Positions 45,118 to 53,296 of a stretch of DNA of 64,000 nt are shown here, in pieces. Where the stretch lies: NCBI RefSeq assembly GCF_900156785.1, contig NZ_FTOP01000008.1, forward strand, positions 153,158-217,157, written 5' to 3'. A model generated the notes under the pieces. That model did no database searches. It saw only the letters and a program-made list of their open reading frames with translations, and was not told the origin of the DNA. A program made the position numbers and the translations under genes. This DNA is from Belliella pelovolcani. Its GTDB lineage: Bacteria; Bacteroidota; Bacteroidia; Cytophagales; Cyclobacteriaceae. How positions within the stretch are numbered: position 1 is the first letter of the stretch; each line of letters opens with the position of its first letter.

Positions 45118-46422
45118 ATGATCAAAATTTTCAGGAAATTAAGCCTTGGTTTATCCCTAACCGTGGTTATGTTATGTGTTTTATTTGTGAACAATAGCTT
45201 TGGACAAACATGTCCTACCTGTACTCCAAATAGAAGTGAAACCCTACCAAATACAGGAACTTTAGCAAGTCCGACTAATGTAACATTTAATAATGCATCA
45301 GGAAATATCTTTAAATTTAGTGGTACAGGATTCTATTCATGGACTACAAATAACACTATATCCTTAAGAGGAATAATATTAGAACCTGGAGTTTATATGA
45401 CTCTTGGGAGTAGGAATCAAGGAAATACAGAAGCCTTTAGCATTATCGGTGTAAGTGCAACAGATAGGGGCTGTATTATTGTCAAAAGTGGAGCAACATT
45501 AGATTTAGCGTGGATCTCAACATTAAAATATGTTGATGTATGTGTCGAAGATGGAGGTAAAATTATTTTTGACTCTGATGACGACAGAGATAACAATGCT
45601 CGAAATACTTATACCTTTGATGGTGTCACAATCAATCTTCAAGGACCTGATGCTAAGTTAGAATTTGGAGATGCAAATATCAATATTGTGAGTGGTTTAG
45701 ATATTGTAGGCTGGACAGGTGACTTGGTATGCCCTTCAGGTAATTCACCAAACCCTTCTTCAACTGGGCAATCAGGCAATATTTCGTGGAATTCAGATAC
45801 AGTAAATATCTGTGCAATTCTAAATTTTGGAGTCCTTCCAGTTGAATACCTCTCCTTCATAGTCAACCACATAGCAAATACCCGCAGCAACGAGATCAAA
45901 TGGGTAACTGCATCTGAGAAAAATAACTCCCATTTTGTATTAGAAAGGTCTGTCAATGACATCAAATCATGGGTCGCTATTGGAGAAGTTGCTGGTGCCA
46001 TCAATTCCGAAACACCTCAGGCATACAGCTATACAGATGAGCAACTCCCATTGGCGGGAGGAATGATCTATTACAGACTCAAACAAGTAGATCTTGAAGG
46101 TAAATATATTTACGGAGAAGTGATCGCAACAAGAGTAACTGGAATCAATTCATCAGCCACCTGGAGAGTCTATCCAAACCCCAGTACGGGGATTGATATC
46201 CATTTGGAACTAACCAATCAAGAGAAATATAAAGGGGAATCTATTGCTTTGAGACTGCTATCAGCTAATCCGCAGGTCAGTCAGCAACAAGTGACTGTAG
46301 ATGATATTTCTAATCTTACAGAGGCACTGAGAGGAATTTCACAATCACTGAATAAAGGAGTAGCCATTCTAGAAATAATCTGGGGCGATCAAGTGGAACA
46401 TATCAAACTGATAAAAAAATAA
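45118..46422 (+). CDS. Secreted protein with beta-helix-like region and variant T9SS sorting domain
   Basis: 434 residues. Signal peptide about 1-30, mature start QTCPTCTPN. The N-terminal half (about 45-215) has short repeating beta strands (GCIIVKSGATLDLAW, VDVCVEDGGKIIFDSD, NTYTFDGVTINLQG), suggesting a small beta-helix. The C-terminal half has the fibronectin-like module LPVEYLSFIVN ... ASEKNNSHFVLERSVN ... YYRLKQVDLEGKY and then WRVYPNP...EIIWGDQVEHIKLIKK. This ending differs from the usual GxYxxxxxxxxxxxxxKxxK form and is shared with the next two genes. A TATCTTCG sequence at 45050-45057 may be a weak -7 box. Confidence 0.8.
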   Translation: MIKIFRKLSLGLSLTVVMLCVLFVNNSFGQTCPTCTPNRSETLPNTGTLASPTNVTFNNASGNIFKFSGTGFYSWTTNNTISLRGIILEPGVYMTLGSRNQGNTEAFSIIGVSATDRGCIIVKSGATLDLAWISTLKYVDVCVEDGGKIIFDSDDDRDNNARNTYTFDGVTINLQGPDAKLEFGDANINIVSGLDIVGWTGDLVCPSGNSPNPSSTGQSGNISWNSDTVNICAILNFGVLPVEYLSFIVNHIANTRSNEIKWVTASEKNNSHFVLERSVNDIKSWVAIGEVAGAINSETPQAYSYTDEQLPLAGGMIYYRLKQVDLEGKYIYGEVIATRVTGINSSATWRVYPNPSTGIDIHLELTNQEKYKGESIALRLLSANPQVSQQQVTVDDISNLTEALRGISQSLNKGVAILEIIWGDQVEHIKLIKK

Positions 46423-46451
46423 AATCATCAAGCTTATCGCTTGATGATTTT
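46421..46451. terminator. Bidirectional terminator overlapping both stop codons
   Basis: A perfect 13-bp stem (AAAATCATCAAGC 46421-46433, GCTTGATGATTTT 46439-46451) around a 5-base loop. It begins inside the stop codon of the plus-strand gene and covers the last five codons and the stop codon of the minus-strand gene. Confidence 0.85.
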
Positions 46452-47555
46452 AAATGTCTCGACTCTATCTCCCCAAGAGATCTCTACCAAAAACAGTCCA
46501 GTGGGGATATTTTTAGTAATCGGACTAAGATCAATATTGTAAGGATCAGGACATATAGGTATGGAATGCAGGTAAGAGGTCTGACTTGTAATTAACCTCA
46601 CGTAAATCTCCTCTCCTTGATATGCTGATGGATTTTGTAAAGAAACCTTTAAATTATCATCTAACAAAGGATTAGGAAAAAGCCTCCAAGAACTTGTACC
46701 TTCAACAATTGTATTAACATTAGCCATTACAACTTTACTAAAATCGAAAGATCCATCCAAATCAACCTGCTTTACCCTATAATAAACTCTAGTAGAGTTA
46801 TTTGGTATTTGATTATCAATAAATCTATAATTTTTAACTTCAAAACTATATCCAGCGGCTGGAATGGAATCAATGATTTCAAACCTGTCGGCTTGATTTA
46901 CGGATCTCTCGATTTCAAAGTGACTTGACTGCCATTCTTTCAGAGTAGACCAAATTAAGGAAGTGTTTTTTTGATCTGGAGAAGTTGAAATTGAGAAATC
47001 ATGCCAAACAACTGGTAATTCAATAGGGACATTTACTAAAACTGTTCCAGCAGACCCGCTACATTTTGAATTTGAATAATCATTACATACATATGTAGAC
47101 TCTAGAGCCGCTCCACCTTCATTTGGTCTCCAAAAAAATTGAGGATTTATTATAGAAAGATTAGTCCCACATTCCCATGTAAAAGTATCATATACTATCA
47201 GTTTGGTTTCAGTAGAGGTACTATTAAATGTCCCAACATATTGATTTATAAACACCTCTGTATTTCCTATTTTCAGCAAGCCTTGGAATCTAGAATTATA
47301 TCTCGTAGCAGCAGCATTGAATTTATATGTCATTTCTAGTTTCACTTGAAAAGTTTCACCGTCTTGACACTGTGATACAGAATTTGATATTGGCAAACCC
47401 GTTGTGGCATCTACGAGTGTAAATCCTATTATTGTAATATCATTAGATGTGCAACTAAACGAACAATTCCTTAAATCAACGTCCTGACCACGAGAAAGCA
47501 TTGCTGATGAAAACATCACCAATAAAACCAATATATATTTTATCACCTTCTTCAT
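46434..47555 (-). CDS. Secreted four-cysteine-domain protein with variant T9SS sorting domain
   Basis: 373 residues. Signal peptide about 1-23 (ending MLSRGQDV). The N-terminal domain (about 30-175) has paired cysteines and hydrophobic anchors: a Cys in SNSVSQCQDGETFQVKLEMTY, then FTWECGTNLSIINPQFFWRPNEGG, then YVC and SKC. The same pattern occurs in the gene at 47986, so this is a conserved domain. After it come a fibronectin-like module (LPVVWHDFSIS ... SSHFEIERSVN ... YYRVKQVDLDGSF) and the variant sorting domain WRLFPNP...EISWGDRVETFKIIKR. Convergent with the gene at 45118. Confidence 0.8.
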   Translation of the reverse strand: MKKVIKYILVLLVMFSSAMLSRGQDVDLRNCSFSCTSNDITIIGFTLVDATTGLPISNSVSQCQDGETFQVKLEMTYKFNAAATRYNSRFQGLLKIGNTEVFINQYVGTFNSTSTETKLIVYDTFTWECGTNLSIINPQFFWRPNEGGAALESTYVCNDYSNSKCSGSAGTVLVNVPIELPVVWHDFSISTSPDQKNTSLIWSTLKEWQSSHFEIERSVNQADRFEIIDSIPAAGYSFEVKNYRFIDNQIPNNSTRVYYRVKQVDLDGSFDFSKVVMANVNTIVEGTSSWRLFPNPLLDDNLKVSLQNPSAYQGEEIYVRLITSQTSYLHSIPICPDPYNIDLSPITKNIPTGLFLVEISWGDRVETFKIIKR

Positions 47556-47622
47556 AGCTCTCTGAGATTTAGTGAAATGGAATCACATAAGAAAGAGAAG
47601 CATTCCTAAGTATTTATTGATT

Positions 47623-47630
47623 CAAAGATA
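47623..47630 (-). promoter_or_regulatory. Putative -7 box for the gene ending at 46434
   Basis: Minus strand reads TATCTTTG, a full TAnnTTTG match, 68 bases upstream of the start at 47555. A TTTG at 47656-47659 (minus strand) is 25 bases upstream, longer than usual. Confidence 0.5.
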
Positions 47631-47922
47631 GTGAAAAGAATTATATTTTGTTTATCAAATATATACTTTATTTTTATTCTGTTTTATGCTTATAAAAATG
47701 TCTGACAAATATCCAAAAATGCATTTGGTGACAAAGTTTGAACTAAATTTTGATACGAATGTAATTAGTCATAATATTAAAGTCCTTTTCCATTGAGCTT
47801 TTGGGTGTTAGGGGAGGTTTCGATTATTATTTATTGCTAGAAATCCAAAAGGTCAGTTCGAATCGTATTTGCTTATTCAAAAAAGCTAAACAGTTTATTT
47901 ACAAAGAAATGTAAATATTTGC

Positions 47923-47953
47923 TTGTTTTATGAAATGCAAAATACTACCTTTG
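47923..47953 (+). promoter_or_regulatory. Promoter of the T9SS cargo gene at 47986
   Basis: TTG at 47923-47925 and TACCTTTG at 47946-47953 are exactly 20 bases apart. The promoter lies inside the in-frame extension upstream of 47986 and so supports the shorter start. The remaining 47631-47922 gap is AT-rich, and I see nothing else in it. Confidence 0.7.
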
Positions 47954-47985
47954 AAATGCAAATTAATAGTAACAACGCTTTTGCT

Positions 47986-49653
47986 ATGAAAAAACTTTTA
48001 CTAATCACCACTTTTACCATCAGCACTATACTTAGTGGTGTGAATTTATTTGGGCAATCGACTCCCAGAGATTGCGAAGAATGTAAACCAACAGGTAATA
48101 ATAGACAGAATTTTGTGATTCTTGAAGCTTTTTTAAGTAATATCAATGGAGATAGACTCGATGTAAATAATTGTATCTCTGGAGAAACAATTTTCATTAC
48201 TATTAATTATACATCAAGACAAGCTTTAGATAATCTAAAAATATTATCAAGTCTTCTTGTTCTTACCAATGTAGGAAATGAGGAACTTCTTGAATTTGAT
48301 TTTGATTATTATGTAGCATTGGCACCTTCTGCTAACGGTTCTAATCCTGGCAAAATCACTATTCCGATCACTTTTCCTAATAATTTTACATTTGATTGCA
48401 AAGCTCAAAGACTTGAACTTCTCAATTCAAGAGGCTTTTGGTCAGCTAATAGTCGTCCAATTACAGATATTTGTGACTACCCTCCAGGACTATGCAATTT
48501 TTCAAATCAGCCAGTCATAGATGTTGGAGTAGATGGTTTTGTTTATGATTTTGATTTTGTTATTGAATGTTTAAATAGTTCGTCTGAAACTGTTGATGTT
48601 ACTTTCTTTATTTCAGCATTAGCTGGAGGGACTAGACCACTTACAATTAATTGGAATATCCAAATAGACGGTACAAATTATACAGAATACCCAAATGGTG
48701 AGTTTTCTTTTACTGTCAGAGGACTAGATGGTGGAGAAACAATAAACCCTAATTTAGTAATAAATGGAAGGCCTTCTGACACAGGATTAAGTGACGAAGA
48801 TATTACTGTACCATATATTTTTATTGCAACACCGAACTCTAAGGACAATGATACAAGTCAAGAGGTTCAACCTAATGGTTTTGCTACTGTTGAAATAGAT
48901 AATCCAGAAAATTATACTTTTATTTGGAGAGATGATTTTGGTAATTTCTTTGATCCTGAGGACCCTACTTATCTTGATAAACTAGATGATGGGATATATA
49001 GGCTTACGATCATTGATAATGAAACGGGTTTATGTAGAGAGTATCAATTTCCCATAAATTCAAGAATTCTCCCAGTAGAACTTCTAAATCCAAATGCCAG
49101 ATTCGAATCTTCTAACAAAACCTCCTTCCTCTCTTGGGCTACCGCCAAAGAAAACGCCAACTCCCATTTCGAAATCGAACGCTCTGACATAGGCATCAAT
49201 GATTTCAGAAAAATTGGTGAGGTAGATGGAATGGGCTGGAAGGACACCGTCACAGAATACCAATTCATAGATGAAAAACTCCCACTCAGTGGTGGCAACT
49301 TATTCTACAGAATCAAGCAAGTAGACTTCGATGGAAAATACACTTACAGCAAGGTGCTTTCAGTAAGAGCTGAGGGCGTACAAGCAACTACTGGTGCCTG
49401 GAGGGCTTTCCCTAATCCCACACTTGGAGATCAGTTGAGGATTTCTCTTTTGGACAGAACCCAATACGGTGAAGAGCCAATTACTTTCAGGATCGTTCAC
49501 CCTACTTTGGTCACTCAAGCGATCACGGTGAATTCTGAAAATGAAATGAATGATCAATTGGCAACTATAATTCCAAGAGCACCAAAAGGCGTCCTTGTAG
49601 TCGAAATCCAATGGGGACAAAAAGTAGAACATATCAAAGTACTCAAAAAATAA
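47986..49653 (+). CDS. Secreted four-cysteine-domain protein with variant T9SS sorting domain
   Basis: 555 residues from the ATG at 47986 (MKKLLLITTFTISTILSGVN, a clean signal peptide; mature start QSTPRDCEECKP). The frame runs 21 codons further upstream, but a promoter lies there. The N-terminal domain shares its pattern with the 46434 protein: NNCISGETIFITINY, TFDCKAQRLELLNSRGFWSANSR, then DIC and GLC. A middle domain (about 180-340) is Asn/Asp-rich and beta-rich. The fibronectin-like module (LPVELLNPNARF ... ENANSHFEIERSD ... FYRIKQVDFDGKY) and variant sorting domain WRAFPNP...EIQWGQKVEHIKVLKK close the protein. Base usage changes sharply near 49080, from T-ending to C-ending codons, suggesting the C-terminal module was acquired or recombined. 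Confidence 0.8.
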   Translation: MKKLLLITTFTISTILSGVNLFGQSTPRDCEECKPTGNNRQNFVILEAFLSNINGDRLDVNNCISGETIFITINYTSRQALDNLKILSSLLVLTNVGNEELLEFDFDYYVALAPSANGSNPGKITIPITFPNNFTFDCKAQRLELLNSRGFWSANSRPITDICDYPPGLCNFSNQPVIDVGVDGFVYDFDFVIECLNSSSETVDVTFFISALAGGTRPLTINWNIQIDGTNYTEYPNGEFSFTVRGLDGGETINPNLVINGRPSDTGLSDEDITVPYIFIATPNSKDNDTSQEVQPNGFATVEIDNPENYTFIWRDDFGNFFDPEDPTYLDKLDDGIYRLTIIDNETGLCREYQFPINSRILPVELLNPNARFESSNKTSFLSWATAKENANSHFEIERSDIGINDFRKIGEVDGMGWKDTVTEYQFIDEKLPLSGGNLFYRIKQVDFDGKYTYSKVLSVRAEGVQATTGAWRAFPNPTLGDQLRISLLDRTQYGEEPITFRIVHPTLVTQAITVNSENEMNDQLATIIPRAPKGVLVVEIQWGQKVEHIKVLKK

Positions 49654-49674
49654 ATACTCGTTCATAAATAAACA

Positions 49675-49709
49675 AAAAGGCTGCCTCGATATCGAGACAG
49701 CCTTTTTTT
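49675..49709 (+). terminator. Terminator of the gene at 47986
   Basis: GGCTGCCTCGAT (49679-49690) faces ATCGAGACAGCC (49691-49702), a stem with one mismatch, flanked by AAAAA and TTTTTTT, 21 bases after the stop. Confidence 0.92.
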
Positions 49710-49716
49710 ACATTTT

Positions 49717-49760
49717 AAATAAAGACCTGTCAGGTTTTAAATCCTGTTAGGTCTTTATTT
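49717..49760. repeat. Imperfect 18-bp palindrome with GACCTGTCAGG core
   Basis: AAATAAAGACCTGTCAGG (49717-49734) faces CCTGTTAGGTCTTTATTT (49743-49760), 16 of 18 bases pairing, with an 8-base loop. It lies 13 bases past the DUF4168 gene stop on the minus strand and may terminate it. The GACCTGTCAGG...CCTGACAGGTC type of palindrome recurs between genes in many Bacteroidota, to my recollection. Confidence 0.7.
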
Positions 49761-49773
49761 ATAAAATAATCGC

Positions 49774-50265
49774 TTAATTCAACTCCTTAGCCATCATTTC
49801 ATCGACCTTGGCTTTTACTTTAGCACTTTGAGTATAAGCCATGTATAATTGCTGAAATTCTTGCTGAGATAATTTACTATCTTCTATCACTTGTTGGATC
49901 TCCGTTTGCATATCCTGCTGCATCCCCATTACTTTTTGACCCGCTTCATTGAACATTGCCATCTCTTCTGCACTTTCCGCTACATCTGTCAAATTACCTC
50001 CCTGCTGTGCTTGAGCCAATTCTTGAAAACGCTCTACAGTCAATCCCGAAGCTTCAATGGCTGCTAGCATGCCTTCTTGGGACTTCTCTTGGATGGGCAT
50101 CAGCTCTAGATTAACTTTTACAAATTCCTTTAATTCAGAATCCTTGAAGTCTTCTTTGATTTCCATTTGAGTAGGCATTTGCTGCGCTAAAGCTGCAAAT
50201 CCTAATAGGGCAAAAACAATAGAAAGGGTGAGAATTTTAGAAAATTGGTTTGTTAAATACTTCAT
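49774..50265 (-). CDS. DUF4168 family exported protein
   Basis: 163 residues with a signal peptide (about 1-28, ending GFAALAQQ) and a glutamine- and methionine-rich helical mature part typical of DUF4168 (FVKVNLELMPIQEKSQEGM, LSQQEFQQLYMAYTQSAKVKAKV). Periplasmic. Function unknown. It stands alone, with an AT-rich 130-base gap upstream in which I see no strong promoter. Confidence 0.85.
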   Translation of the reverse strand: MKYLTNQFSKILTLSIVFALLGFAALAQQMPTQMEIKEDFKDSELKEFVKVNLELMPIQEKSQEGMLAAIEASGLTVERFQELAQAQQGGNLTDVAESAEEMAMFNEAGQKVMGMQQDMQTEIQQVIEDSKLSQQEFQQLYMAYTQSAKVKAKVDEMMAKELN

Positions 50266-50398
50266 CTTGGTAAGTTTTTGTTTATCGATAATGATAAAAT
50301 TACAAAATCCTTACCGAATTCACATTTTTAGGAAGTTTTTTAAAGTTTATTAACAGTATTTTCTTTTATAAATTCAATTTATATTCAAATATAACAAA

Positions 50399-51634
50399 TC
50401 ACTTGGACTTTTCTTTCAAAGCCCATTTCATCAATGGCCCACTACTCATGCTTGTCACAATAGCCATGATGACCAAAGCAACAAACAATTTTTCATCAAT
50501 CAGGCCATTCTCCAAAGCAATCAATCCTAGTATGATTTCCATTGCCCCTCTTGCATTCATCCCAAATCCAACAGCCAATGACTCCTTGACATTGAAACCT
50601 CCCTTATACGCCCCGAAACCACTCCCGACAATCTTACCAGCAAAGGAGATCGCCAACACCGCCAAGGTCAACATCAGTTCAAAATTGGTGAAGAAATTAA
50701 TCTTCAAACCTATCGATACAAAGAATAAAGGCGCAAATATATTATTGATAAACTGATGGACAATTTCCTTAGCACGCTCTGACATGTGCTCTGAATCTCC
50801 TAATGCCACACCCAACAAAAACGCTCCAAAAATAGAATGAATACCCAGCCACTCTGTAAAAGCAGCAGCTAAGAAACAAAATGCCATAGACAGAGACAGC
50901 ACTCCTCCAGGCCAAGCCAATTTCTTATTGACCCAAGGAAGCACCCTATTGATGATGATCTTGCCAAGCGTCAACATAAAGAATGTAAAGAGCAGGGTAA
51001 CGCCTATCGTTTGCATCAAAGAAAGAGAACTCCCCTTTCCCATAAAGGATAAAATCACAGAGAAGATCAACCAACCGATGATATCATTGACCATGGCAGA
51101 AGCTACAATCAGCATCCCCATCTTGGTCTTGAAGAGATTCATATCCATTAAGATTCTGACGACTACTGGTAAGGCTGTAATAGACATGGCTGTCCCCATA
51201 AACAAGGAGAATAGCAACCTGTCCCCATCTGCTAAACCAAAGAAGCTAGAAAAGTAATAAGGAAATATAAAACCCAGCACAAATGGCACTACCAAGCCCA
51301 GCAAACTGATACTCAAGGCTGACTTTCCTTGAGACCAAACCAAATGCAACTCTACTTCCAAGCCAGCAATAAACAACAACAATACAACAGCAATCTGCAC
51401 AAAGCCATCTAAGGCCAAGTTTGCACTTGGATTACTCGCAAATAGAAAATCAAATGCTCCTGGAAAAAACGTTCCCAGTATTGTAGGACCTAAAATAATT
51501 CCAGCTAGCAACTCCCCCACGACTGCGGGTTGATTGAATTTTTGGGCAATCTCAGCAAATACTCTTGCCAGCAATAGCATAGCTGCTAGCTGCAGAAATA
51601 GATTGACTACATCTTGATGTGATAAACTTTCCAT
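50399..51634 (-). CDS. Cation:proton antiporter (CPA2 type)
   Basis: 411 residues and about twelve membrane helices. The N-terminal helix pair has QPAVVGELLAGIILGPTILG, the family's conserved repeat. The ion-binding helix reads VASAMVNDIIGW, with an Asn-Asp pair where electrogenic CPA2 members often have Asp-Asp, so electroneutral Na+/H+ or K+/H+ exchange is possible. No C-terminal TrkA-N domain. It starts ten bases after the universal stress protein gene, so the two form an operon in which the stress protein may regulate the transporter. Confidence 0.9.
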   Translation of the reverse strand: MESLSHQDVVNLFLQLAAMLLLARVFAEIAQKFNQPAVVGELLAGIILGPTILGTFFPGAFDFLFASNPSANLALDGFVQIAVVLLLFIAGLEVELHLVWSQGKSALSISLLGLVVPFVLGFIFPYYFSSFFGLADGDRLLFSLFMGTAMSITALPVVVRILMDMNLFKTKMGMLIVASAMVNDIIGWLIFSVILSFMGKGSSLSLMQTIGVTLLFTFFMLTLGKIIINRVLPWVNKKLAWPGGVLSLSMAFCFLAAAFTEWLGIHSIFGAFLLGVALGDSEHMSERAKEIVHQFINNIFAPLFFVSIGLKINFFTNFELMLTLAVLAISFAGKIVGSGFGAYKGGFNVKESLAVGFGMNARGAMEIILGLIALENGLIDEKLFVALVIMAIVTSMSSGPLMKWALKEKSK

Positions 51635-51643
51635 ATGTAGTCT

Positions 51644-52477
51644 CTATTTTTTTTTGATGATCAATAGGTTGCAGGGTAGGTCACTGAGGATATCCTCCAG
51701 GTCATGTGGAAAAATCCGATCAAAAAACCCTAGATTTCCCTCATCTCCTACGATCAACAGATCTGCACCAAAATCTGTAGCAAATCTAGCTAGCTCCACT
51801 GCCCATTTGCCACAGGTGATCTTGACATTCACACGCAAATCCCCTTTATCAATATTTTTTAGGATATTCTCTACATATGCTACTTCCTCTCCCACCAACT
51901 TTCTTCTGGTATTTGCCACTTCAGACTCTCCTCCCTCACCCGCAGTTGCCATTTGAAGACCATACATTTTGATTTCATTGACGACATAGACCTGCTTGGC
52001 TTGATCTTGCTGACACCACTCTATACCCTTTTGGATGACATAAGGCGTTTGTTCTTGTTGCGTACCGTTGATCACGACTTTTTCAAAAGGAGTAGGCTCC
52101 ATCAGAGGGTCTACTAATGTCAAAACTGAGCATTTAGATTTACGAATGATTTTCCTCGCGATAGATCCTATATAATATTTAAAAAAGCCTTCTGTCTTCA
52201 AAGCACCAGCAACTAATAGGTCAACACCTTCTTGGTTACAGGTTTGAATAATCTTTTTGGCTGGATTTCCTGATTCCCAAACCACCTTTACTTTTTTAAT
52301 GTCAACCTGATGCTTGTCCAGCATAAAATTCAGATTTTGCTCTAAGGTCGCGGTTTTCTCCCCCACATGGATCAATATCAATTCCGCTCCAAATAAATCC
52401 TTCAATCGCTTTGATTCACAGATCAATGCCTCCATTCGTGGAGAAAATGCCAATGCTAGTGCTATTTTCTTAAACAT
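51644..52477 (-). CDS. Tandem-domain universal stress protein
   Basis: 277 residues in two UspA-like domains (about 1-140 and 145-277). Domain 1 has KKIALALAFSP at the start and a nucleotide-loop-like segment (VAGALKTEGFFKYYIGSIARKII). Domain 2 ends with LLIVGDEGNLGFFDRIFPHDLEDIL and DLPCNLLIIKKK, where the glycine loop is altered. Upstream partner of the antiporter gene. Such pairs occur widely and suggest nucleotide-dependent control of ion exchange, but this is inference. Confidence 0.9.
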   Translation of the reverse strand: MFKKIALALAFSPRMEALICESKRLKDLFGAELILIHVGEKTATLEQNLNFMLDKHQVDIKKVKVVWESGNPAKKIIQTCNQEGVDLLVAGALKTEGFFKYYIGSIARKIIRKSKCSVLTLVDPLMEPTPFEKVVINGTQQEQTPYVIQKGIEWCQQDQAKQVYVVNEIKMYGLQMATAGEGGESEVANTRRKLVGEEVAYVENILKNIDKGDLRVNVKITCGKWAVELARFATDFGADLLIVGDEGNLGFFDRIFPHDLEDILSDLPCNLLIIKKK

Positions 52478-52606
52478 AACTTGCGCTTATAGATTGGGGA
52501 AAATACTAAAAAATCTCTCACTCTCCTAAAGTCCCAATTATCCAAGCAAATAATTAAACGAACCTCTATTCCATTTTTTTAGTTTTAATAATTGATTTCA
52601 ATTTAA

Positions 52607-52614
52607 TATCTTTA
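52607..52614 (+). promoter_or_regulatory. Near-consensus -7 box for the CBS gene
   Basis: TATCTTTA differs from TAnnTTTG only in the last base and ends five bases before the ATG at 52619. If used, transcription would start almost at the start codon, giving a leaderless or very short-leader mRNA. Confidence 0.4.
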
Positions 52615-52618
52615 ACTC

Positions 52619-53284
52619 ATGCAGGCTTACGAATTTATCAACAATCTAATCCCCCCATTAAAAATGACAGACAATGCACAGAAGGCATTGGCTTGGATGG
52701 AGGAAATTAGACAGGATGTATTGCCTGTGGTAGACGAAGGGATTTTCAAAGGCTTAGTAACTGATGACTTGATTTATACTCTCAACAACCCAGAGCTAAA
52801 GATCGCTGATATCAGTCCTGAATCAGTGACTTGTTTTGTGTACCAAGACAAGCATATTTATGATGTCCTTCGGGTTGCAGCGGAACATCAGTCCAACATG
52901 GTTGCGGTATTGGACAGAGAGCAGCATTATCAAGGTGTCATCACCATGGAAGATGCCATTTCTGCTTTTGCTGAGAGTCTATCCATCCAATCTCAGGGAG
53001 CTGTGGTCGTATTGTCAATGTTTATGACTGACTACAGCATGTATGAAATCGCCAGAGTGATAGAATCTGAAAATGCCAAAATCCTATCCAGTTTCATATC
53101 TGTAGACCCACTTGACGATAGCAAGATCAAAGTCACCCTTAAATTAGATAAAACTGAGCTAAGACATATCAAAGCGACACTAGAAAGATTTGGCTACAGA
53201 ATTTTAGATCATTATCAAGAAGAACAAGAACAAAGCAACGAGCAAGATAGAATCGGTAATCTACTGAGATTTTTGGACCTTTAA
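52619..53284 (+). CDS. CBS domain protein
   Basis: 221 residues. Two CBS motifs fill the first 125 residues (KALAWMEEIRQDVLPVVDEGIFKGLVTDDLI and VLRVAAEHQSNMVAVLDREQHYQGVITMEDA), forming an adenosyl-nucleotide-binding Bateman module. The remainder resembles an ACT-like fold (GAVVVLSMFMTDYSMYEIARVIESENAKILSSFI). It sits 12 bases upstream of nadK in the same direction, an arrangement I recognise from other Bacteroidota, so it may sense adenine nucleotides for NAD kinase or simply be co-expressed. Confidence 0.85.
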   Translation: MQAYEFINNLIPPLKMTDNAQKALAWMEEIRQDVLPVVDEGIFKGLVTDDLIYTLNNPELKIADISPESVTCFVYQDKHIYDVLRVAAEHQSNMVAVLDREQHYQGVITMEDAISAFAESLSIQSQGAVVVLSMFMTDYSMYEIARVIESENAKILSSFISVDPLDDSKIKVTLKLDKTELRHIKATLERFGYRILDHYQEEQEQSNEQDRIGNLLRFLDL

Positions 53285-53296
53285 ACCAGCACCTAC

